This document shows, piece by piece, positions 31,554-36,717 of a DNA stretch of 36,717 nucleotides (positions are counted from its first letter, which is position 1; each line of letters begins with the position of its first letter). A program made the translations under genes and the position numbers. The notes beneath the pieces are model-generated. The model ran no database searches and was not told the origin of the DNA. It worked only from the letters and a program-made list of their open reading frames with translations. The DNA lies in assembly GCF_016056275.1 (NCBI RefSeq), contig NZ_JAECZA010000020.1, positions 1 through 36,717 on the forward strand, written 5' to 3'. The stretch comes from Dendronalium phyllosphericum CENA369 (GTDB taxonomy: Bacteria > Cyanobacteriota > Cyanobacteriia > Cyanobacteriales > Nostocaceae).

Positions 31554-32414
31554 TTGAGAAATCGTAAGTGGCTTATAAAAGCCAGTAAGTCAGCATGGCG
31601 ATTTTTAGGATGGTGCTTTCTGTTAGGCTGTTGTACTTTACTATACGCCAAGTTAATCGAACCGAATTGGATTGAGGTTAATTCTTTACAACTGACTCTT
31701 CCGCATCTTTCATCGGAATTTAATGGCTATCGCATCGTTCAAATCAGCGATATTCATCGGGATAGATGGATGACTCCACAGCGTTTGAGGCGTATTGTCC
31801 GCTTAGTCAACCGCCAAAAACCAGACTTAGTGGCAATTACAGGTGACTTGATAACTCGTCATTCGTCGAAATTAATTGCTTCTGTTGGGGTTCCTTTAGC
31901 TCAACTTACACCCAAAGATAAAACTGTGGCTGTTTTAGGCAATCACGACTACGAGAACAATACCAAGGCGATTATACAAGTACTGGCACAAAGCGGTGTA
32001 TCCCTTCTGAGTAATGATGTTTACACGCTACAACGAGGCAATGCAATGTTGCATATTGCTGGGGTAGATGATGTGGGGATGGGTAAAGCTCGTTTGGATT
32101 TAGTAATCCAGCAGTTACCTAGTGAAGGAGAAGCTATTTTATTAGTACACGAACCAGACTTTGCTAATACCAGTGCTGCAACAGAACGGTTTGACTTGCA
32201 GTTATCGGGACATTCTCATGGCGGACAAGTGCGTTTACCTTTTTTTAAACCGCTAGTTTTACCGCCTTGGGGCGAACAATATTACTGGGGAAAATATCAA
32301 GTAGGAAATATGCTTTTGTACACTAACCGCGGCTTGGGTATGACAGGATTGCATTTACGATTATTTGCTCGTCCTGAGATTACAGTGTTTACGTTAGTTG
32401 CACCTAAATTTTGA
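31554..32414 (+). CDS. Membrane-anchored metallophosphoesterase (YaeI-like)
   Basis: A 286-residue calcineurin-like phosphoesterase. An N-terminal helix (about 14-32, AWRFLGWCFLLGCCTLLYAKL) anchors it. Metal-binding motifs are complete: QISDIHRD, GDLI, GNHDY and GHSHGGQ. Family members of this type include a lipid A-precursor or UDP-sugar lipid phosphodiesterase and various pyrophosphatases; the substrate is not predictable. The start is TTG 31554, supported by AAGGAG 9-14 bases upstream. Transcribed divergently from der. Confidence 0.88.
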   Translation: MRNRKWLIKASKSAWRFLGWCFLLGCCTLLYAKLIEPNWIEVNSLQLTLPHLSSEFNGYRIVQISDIHRDRWMTPQRLRRIVRLVNRQKPDLVAITGDLITRHSSKLIASVGVPLAQLTPKDKTVAVLGNHDYENNTKAIIQVLAQSGVSLLSNDVYTLQRGNAMLHIAGVDDVGMGKARLDLVIQQLPSEGEAILLVHEPDFANTSAATERFDLQLSGHSHGGQVRLPFFKPLVLPPWGEQYYWGKYQVGNMLLYTNRGLGMTGLHLRLFARPEITVFTLVAPKF

Positions 32415-32504
32415 TTAAAGCAGCAAGGAGGTAATTGCAAGTCACTCTTATTTAATCTCAAAAAATAACTTACTCAATGCCTGCTATTCTAAAATTCAAG
32501 CTAA

Positions 32505-32603
32505 AGCGATCGCGCTGCGATTGAATTTAGTGTTGGTTTTTACGATGCTCTAGGTGCTGGAAGAAATATTGAAGTTGTGTATACTCTAGCATCTAGACTT
32601 ATT
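32505..32603 (+). pseudogene. Remnant of a CHAT/caspase-like protein gene
   Basis: One frame translates as SDRAAIEFSVGFYDALGAGR and on into NIEVVYTLASRLI. I know the block AIxFSVGFYDALGAGRxIE from C-terminal regions of cyanobacterial CHAT or caspase-like effector proteins. There is no start codon, a TAA sits directly upstream, and the similarity fades where the antitoxin gene begins, so this is a short relic. The frame stays open to 32699, overlapping the antitoxin gene. The family call is from memory of the motif. Confidence 0.5.
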
Positions 32604-32634
32604 AAGTGTAACTTCTCAAAACTTAAAGATTGCA

Positions 32635-32886
32635 ATGAGAGTCAATCTAATGATGGAATTAAAAGATTTGCTGAGACAAGAAATCGAAAATATGAATGAA
32701 GAACAACTCAAGCAAGTTAGCGATTTTATTGCTTTCCTAAAATTCCGCAATCAAACAGTAAATTGGCAAATAGATAAAAATCAGATAGCTTCTCTCTACA
32801 GTGAATTTGCTGAAGAAGACCGCAAACTAGCTGAAGAAGGATTAGATGAATACGCAGAATTCTTAAGGCAAGAAGACTTGAAATGA
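32635..32886 (+). CDS. Antitoxin of a MazEF-type toxin-antitoxin pair
   Basis: An 83-residue acidic, helical protein: MELKDLLRQEIENMNEEQLKQVSDFIAFLKF at the N-terminus, resembling DUF2281/VapB-like antitoxins, and a Glu-rich C-terminus that would wrap the toxin. Starts at ATG 32635, 32650 or 32653 are possible; GAGAG in front of the latter two makes the shorter form plausible. The stop overlaps the toxin ATG by 4 bases (32883-32886), giving translational coupling typical of type II systems. Assignment rests mainly on this context. Confidence 0.78.
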   Translation: MRVNLMMELKDLLRQEIENMNEEQLKQVSDFIAFLKFRNQTVNWQIDKNQIASLYSEFAEEDRKLAEEGLDEYAEFLRQEDLK

Positions 32887-33230
32887 CACTTGAAAGAGGA
32901 GAGATTTGGCTGGCAAATTTAAACCCAACCAAAGGTTATGAACAAGGAGAAACTCGACCTATAATTATTTTTCAAAACGAAGTTTTTTCTCAATTTTCGA
33001 CAACTGTCATTACTATTCTATTAACTACTAATTTGCGTCGTGCATCTTTGCCAACATGTTTCTTAATTACTGCCATCGAACGAGTAATAGAGCGCGATTC
33101 AGTAGCTTTATGTTATCAATTAGGAGTGATAGATCGGGCAAGATTGCAGGGAAAATTGGGAAAACTGAGTCTAGAAATAATGACAAATTTAGAGGGTAAA
33201 GTCTTATTAACGTTGGGATATAAGTTTTAA
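32883..33230 (+). CDS. MazF/PemK-family mRNA endoribonuclease toxin
   Basis: A 115-residue toxin. RGEIWLANLNPTKGYEQGETRPIIIFQNEVF at the N-terminus is the MazF/PemK signature, with the catalytic Arg expected in ETRP; later TTVITILLTTNL, ERDSVALCYQLGVIDRARL and LEGKVLLTLGY also fit. It should cleave single-stranded RNA at short sites unless bound by the antitoxin encoded just upstream. Overlaps the antitoxin gene by 4 bases. Length is normal and no disruption is seen, so the pair looks intact. Confidence 0.9.
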   Translation: MTLERGEIWLANLNPTKGYEQGETRPIIIFQNEVFSQFSTTVITILLTTNLRRASLPTCFLITAIERVIERDSVALCYQLGVIDRARLQGKLGKLSLEIMTNLEGKVLLTLGYKF

Positions 33231-33348
33231 ATATATAGCTATCCACAAACTCGTCGTTGACATCGCCTTCTGGCAGCGCCAAAAATTATTCTAGAATCAG
33301 TTTTTATCTATGGTTGCTTTAACTATGAGAAAGCCACACAGATACGCT

Positions 33349-33816
33349 TTAGTTGTTGGCGGGAACTAATACTGTTCCGTTGTCAATCGTTTGGTATCTA
33401 GCTTCTCTAGCGAAAATTACTCGACAACTTACACCGCCATAATTTTTGCAGGTTTGTAGAGCATAACGTCCTGCGATCGCTCTACCTCTTGTAGGATGAT
33501 TGGTATCATATCCCCAGCCTGTACCATAAGCTCCATTGGAACCGACTGCTAAGGCTCCCCAAGCATTTTTAAACCATAATGGTACTGAACAATCTTTAGC
33601 GCGAGATTGTCTTTGGCAATTATAAAGAGCACTACGCTCGGCTTCTTGGCGCGATGAAGCAGTTGCAGAGGTGTAAACTTTAGTTGAGCGAGAATAGGCG
33701 ATCGCTCCATACACATCTGAGTTAGATTCAGCTTGGGCAACCTGTGCCAACCCAGGTAAAATTGATAACGCTGTAGCTGCGGCGAAGAAAGTTTTTTGTA
33801 GTCTATTTGCCAACAT
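33349..33816 (-). CDS. Secreted DUF4189 domain protein
   Basis: A 155-residue exported protein with a signal peptide (MLANRLQKTFFAAATALSILPGLAQVAQAES, cleavage near residue 29 after AQA). The mature part matches DUF4189: YGAIAYSRSTKVYTSATASSRQEAERSALYNCQ, CSVPLWFKNAWGALAVGSNGAYGTGWG and AGRYALQTCKNYGGVSCRVIF. Four Cys probably form two disulfides. The function of this family is not established. Upstream ATG 33816 is the only suitable start. Confidence 0.88.
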   Translation of the reverse strand: MLANRLQKTFFAAATALSILPGLAQVAQAESNSDVYGAIAYSRSTKVYTSATASSRQEAERSALYNCQRQSRAKDCSVPLWFKNAWGALAVGSNGAYGTGWGYDTNHPTRGRAIAGRYALQTCKNYGGVSCRVIFAREARYQTIDNGTVLVPANN

Positions 33817-33873
33817 AATTTTTCATTGAACTCTAGTAGCGAACTACAGTTCTATATGTAGGCATTTCGGATA

Positions 33874-34554
33874 TTATGCAGTTTGTTCTGGTTCTATTGG
33901 TAACTTTTGTCCAATTTTTGGTTCAGTACCAGCAAGTAGCCGTTCAATATTAGTGCGGTGGCGCAAAATCACATACAAACCACCAACAACACCAAACAAC
34001 ACATAAGGTAAGGGTAGATGGAAAATAACCATGAAAATGGAAACTGCGATCGCCCCTGCAATAGAACTTAAAGATACAATGCGTGATATGGCAACAACAA
34101 CAGCAAACACGCCCACTGTTGCTAAACCTACCTGCCAACTCATCGCTAACAAAATCCCTAAGCTAGTAGCAACAGATTTCCCACCAGTAAAACCTAAAAA
34201 AATTGATTTACTGTGTCCTAAAATAGCGGCTAGACCGACTAAAGTCACTATCCATGATTGCCACAGTTTGATATCTACCGTTGGGGGGATTAAATTTTGA
34301 CTAGAAGCAAAATTAAATAACCAGTAAGGTAGGGCGATCGCTAATACTCCCTTCAAGCAATCAAGTACTAAAACGAAAGCTCCCGGCCCTTTCCCCAAAG
34401 TTCTTAAAACATTGGTTGCTCCAGTTGAGCCTGAACCAATCTCTCGAATATCAATACCTTTTAACTGCTTGACAGCAATGTAGCCAGTGGGAAAAGAACC
34501 CAGTAGATAGGCTACAAGTAATATTGCCCCACACAAAGTTAACCAAATAGCCAT
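33874..34554 (-). CDS. plsY: Acyl-phosphate:glycerol-3-phosphate acyltransferase
   Basis: A 226-residue inner-membrane enzyme making lysophosphatidic acid, the first step of phospholipid synthesis in the PlsX/PlsY route. The three active-site loops are clear: SFPTGYI (about 20), GSGSTGATNVLRTLGKGPGAFVL (about 41-63) and LGHSKSIFLGFTGGKSVATSLG (about 112-133). Five to six membrane helices. Normal length. It lies 86 bases downstream of the DUF3086 gene on the same strand, with repeats between. Confidence 0.96.
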   Translation of the reverse strand: MAIWLTLCGAILLVAYLLGSFPTGYIAVKQLKGIDIREIGSGSTGATNVLRTLGKGPGAFVLVLDCLKGVLAIALPYWLFNFASSQNLIPPTVDIKLWQSWIVTLVGLAAILGHSKSIFLGFTGGKSVATSLGILLAMSWQVGLATVGVFAVVVAISRIVSLSSIAGAIAVSIFMVIFHLPLPYVLFGVVGGLYVILRHRTNIERLLAGTEPKIGQKLPIEPEQTA

Positions 34555-34564
34555 AAATAATTTT

Positions 34565-34640
34565 CAATTTGTTAGTTGTTAGTTGTCAGTAGTCAGTTGT
34601 TTGTGTTTCTACTGACTACTGACTAATGACCATTGACTAA
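34565..34640. repeat. TTGTTAGTTGTCAGTAGTC-type repeats between the DUF3086 gene and plsY
   Basis: TTAGTTGTTAGTTGTCAGTAG at the plsY side and CTACTGACTACTGACTAATGAC on the other are partly inverted copies and can pair, which could form a hairpin in the mRNA. Confidence 0.65.
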
Positions 34641-35927
34641 TCAAAAATCATTCTCATAATTTCTCATTGTTTTCGGATCGGGAGCAAAAGCTAACCACAA
34701 GGGAAATTGCAGTAATGCCAGACTGATTTGTTCTTCAGAATCGTCAATGAGAATCAAAGGTAGTTGATTCGCTTTTACTAATCGCTCTGCTTTTTGTGCC
34801 AATGCCTCTGGTGCTTCAAATAATACTACACCTCTATCTGGCCCAAAATCTGGACGACCAATTCCCAGACAATCTTGCAAACCACGCCGCCATTCACCTA
34901 AACGCTCTGGCGTATTAGCTAAGACCAGCGTACGGACGCGATCGCCATACAACTTGTGTAATATCGAAATTACTGCTGAAGCAATAAGAATATTCTGTAA
35001 GCGGCTACCCATCGTCCGCAAAGCACCACGTCCGCCTTGGCCAAAAAACCAGTTAGAAACGCGTTCGGCGTGGACTGGTTCAAAGGTACGACGTAGTTGC
35101 CACACAGGGCCATAATAATCTGGTTGGTTGCGGTATTGGTCGATTAAGCGGCGAATTTGCTTTGTTGTGTCTTGAAACTGCTGTGGGGCAAATTGTGGTA
35201 TTCCTGGTTCGGGTTCAGCCTGTTTGGTCGGTTTGACAACTGGTTTTTCTCGTTCTATTGCAACAGGAGGAACCAATTGCAATTGCTCTGCTGCTGCCGC
35301 CAAATCTTGTAAGCTACCCGTGAGATAGTCTTTAAAACCCTGGACTCGAATTGCTAAGTCTTGGGATGTTCCTGCAAAAGTAGTTCGCATTTCGTTGCGA
35401 ATGCGTTCTTGACGGCGTTCTAACTGTTCTACAGAAATTTGTAGGGTTTGTTTGCGTTGTTCTAACTGCACCAATGACTCTTGTACGAGTCTACCTAGCG
35501 AAGTTTGAGTTTCACTCAATTGTGCCTGAAGAGTTTTATAGGAATTTTGCAGGTTGGCTATTTCTTCTTTGAGAGCTGCTTCAACTCGATGCAACTCTGC
35601 TACTCGATTTGCTGCTTGTGCGTAAAGTGAATTCTCGTCTGATTCTATTTCTGAACCCAGTGCAGTAGTCTCTGGTTGTAACTGTACAGCCAACTCGACA
35701 TCTGGTTGTTCTCTTAGCTCATTGCCTGATGCTACTTCTGTTTGAGAGATGGGCGACTGGGAATTTGCATCATCTATTTGTGTTTCAGTTGATGAAATTT
35801 GCGCTTCTGTTTTCTGGACTGACTCTACAGATGAGTTGTCTGGATTTTTAACTGTAGGGTTGTGTTGTTGTACTTGCTCCAACCACTCATCATTCATTTT
35901 TGGGGTTTGAGATTCCTCGGTATTCAT
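34641..35927 (-). CDS. DUF3086 coiled-coil protein (cyanobacterial, unknown function)
   Basis: A 428-residue soluble protein. Residues 1-90 are acidic and Gln/Ser/Thr-rich, probably disordered. Residues about 104-210 form a long coiled coil (NRVAELHRVEAALKEEIANL, LVQLEQRKQTLQISVEQLERR). The C-terminal part has DQYRNQPDYYGPVWQLRRTFEPVHAERVSNWFFGQGGRGALRT and RVRTLVLANTPERLGEWRRG, which I recognise as the conserved DUF3086 domain. No membrane segment. Gene order DUF3119-DUF3086-plsY suggests a link to membrane or lipid biology (inference). Confidence 0.85.
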   Translation of the reverse strand: MNTEESQTPKMNDEWLEQVQQHNPTVKNPDNSSVESVQKTEAQISSTETQIDDANSQSPISQTEVASGNELREQPDVELAVQLQPETTALGSEIESDENSLYAQAANRVAELHRVEAALKEEIANLQNSYKTLQAQLSETQTSLGRLVQESLVQLEQRKQTLQISVEQLERRQERIRNEMRTTFAGTSQDLAIRVQGFKDYLTGSLQDLAAAAEQLQLVPPVAIEREKPVVKPTKQAEPEPGIPQFAPQQFQDTTKQIRRLIDQYRNQPDYYGPVWQLRRTFEPVHAERVSNWFFGQGGRGALRTMGSRLQNILIASAVISILHKLYGDRVRTLVLANTPERLGEWRRGLQDCLGIGRPDFGPDRGVVLFEAPEALAQKAERLVKANQLPLILIDDSEEQISLALLQFPLWLAFAPDPKTMRNYENDF

Positions 35928-36047
35928 AAATAATAGTGCAATTCCTATAACGCAAATAAATAGCTTTGAGAAATATACAACTGAATTGCCTAGTATGTGC
36001 TAAGTGCTGATGCTGAGTATCAAATAGAGTTACTTAGCACTTGGGTA

Positions 36048-36434
36048 CTAAATGCGCGGGCAACGTTGTTCTAGACAAGTTTTCAGGGTGTCTGGGTCAA
36101 ACAAAATCGGCAAAAAATGAATACTTTTGATTTCTTTGAAGTAAAACAGAATAGGAACTCTATTCCAGAAGATACGCCAGTTTTGCCATTCCTGGTAGGG
36201 AAAGCGCCGAATTAATTTTTCGCCTCTGTAAATATCTAAGTCTGTGGCGGTGAATTGCAAACGCAACGTTACAGTTTGAAACAAAAGAAACAACCCAAAT
36301 AATGAGATTGCTGCTCCTATCCAAGGTTGGACGATCAGTAGTGGAATAGCAGCAAACACCAACACTATAGGAATAGTGTAACGAGGTTTGAGTTCTACAG
36401 TTGATGTTAAGTTAGGCGCAAATGAGTTAATCAC
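36048..36434 (-). CDS. DUF3119 family membrane protein
   Basis: A 128-residue protein with two adjacent hydrophobic segments (about 19-37, TIPIVLVFAAIPLLIVQPW, and 38-54) that probably form a membrane hairpin. A cytoplasmic beta-rich domain follows, LRLQFTATDLDIYRGEKLIRRFPYQEWQNWRIFWNRVPILFYFKE, and IHFLPILFDPDTLKTCLEQR at the end. It matches the cyanobacterial DUF3119 family, whose gene commonly precedes DUF3086. The start is GTG 36434 with AGGA about 12 bases upstream. Function unknown. Confidence 0.83.
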   Translation of the reverse strand: MINSFAPNLTSTVELKPRYTIPIVLVFAAIPLLIVQPWIGAAISLFGLFLLFQTVTLRLQFTATDLDIYRGEKLIRRFPYQEWQNWRIFWNRVPILFYFKEIKSIHFLPILFDPDTLKTCLEQRCPRI

Positions 36435-36479
36435 AGTTTTAAATCCTGCTTTGTTGAGTAAACATCTCTCCTATTTTAG

Positions 36480-36717
36480 AAGTTAGGGGTCATGAGTTTG
36501 GAGGTTGAAGTTTGCAAGCAGGAGGCAGATATGCAGGGAGCAGGAGGAGAACTTCTTACTCAGCACTCCTCACTCAGCACGAGCGCGAGAAGTTGCGTGC
36601 AAAGAGAAGTGCGGTCTTGGGCTTTGCCCCTTTGGGTGACGCTCCTGCGTCGCTAACGCTTCGCTAACAGAAGTTTCAACTCGACGGGAACCGGAGGCAC
36701 TCCGTTGGACGGGTTTC
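36480..36717. repeat. Repeat-rich region at the right edge of the window
   Basis: GCAGGAGGCAGATATGCAGG and ACTCAGCACTCC-type repeats (36517-36579) are followed by a GC-rich stretch, 36580-36717, with CTCCTGCGTCGCTAACGCTT and CGGAGGCACTCCGTTGG motifs. The second part resembles dispersed palindromic elements of cyanobacterial genomes and continues out of the window. No gene seen. Confidence 0.6.

Overview
The window looks like chromosomal DNA of a cyanobacterium, probably of the Nostocales/Chroococcidiopsidales type. Evidence: many copies of the HIP1 octamer GCGATCGC (e.g. 1192-1199); cyanobacteria-specific genes (pipX, DUF3038, DUF4335, DUF3086, DUF3119); and intergenic spaces filled with short heptamer-type repeats (TTGTCAG, AGAAGGC/AGGAGGC, CCCCART-like). 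The genus cannot be fixed from this sequence alone.

Layout. 1-820: 3' part of an IS4-type transposase, then an elongator tRNA-Met. 950-4660: GH133-type glycogen debranching enzyme (minus), then a typical 2-Cys peroxiredoxin and a second peroxiredoxin-like protein (plus). 4890-7000: small unknown protein, Opp/Dpp-type permease and apt, all minus. 7460-9700: DUF3038/DUF4335 pair. 9736-12006: class A penicillin-binding protein with an N-terminal FHA domain. 12431-13123: secreted Pro/Thr/Ser-rich repeat protein. 13675-14889: bioY-lspA. 15670-19997: pstS-pstC-pstA-pstB preceded by tandem Pho-box-like octamers and closed by a strong hairpin terminator. 20201-21790: cbtB plus a four-helix membrane protein with a His/Met cluster, downstream of a cobalamin-riboswitch-like leader. 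22131-25315: small secreted Cys protein and a Ski2-like RNA helicase. 25460-28315: pipX-pipY, sepF, proC. 29034-31397: der and an EcfT-like protein. 31554-33230: metallophosphoesterase, a CHAT-like gene remnant and a MazEF-type toxin-antitoxin pair. 33349-36434: DUF4189 protein, then DUF3119-DUF3086-plsY.

Most of the window is core housekeeping: phosphate uptake, cell wall synthesis, division, nitrogen/PLP regulation, ribosome assembly and lipid synthesis. The best candidate for something little described is the cbtB operon. A CbtB-like cobalt protein is followed not by CbtA but by a two-domain periplasmic/membrane protein carrying a HHHSMPGM cluster, and the riboswitch-like leader ties both genes to vitamin B12 or cobalt supply. 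Other points of interest are the capture of intergenic repeats inside coding frames, an open frame running into pipX from upstream, a CHAT-like gene relic overlapping the toxin-antitoxin locus, and a MITE-like GC-rich element at 13333-13526.
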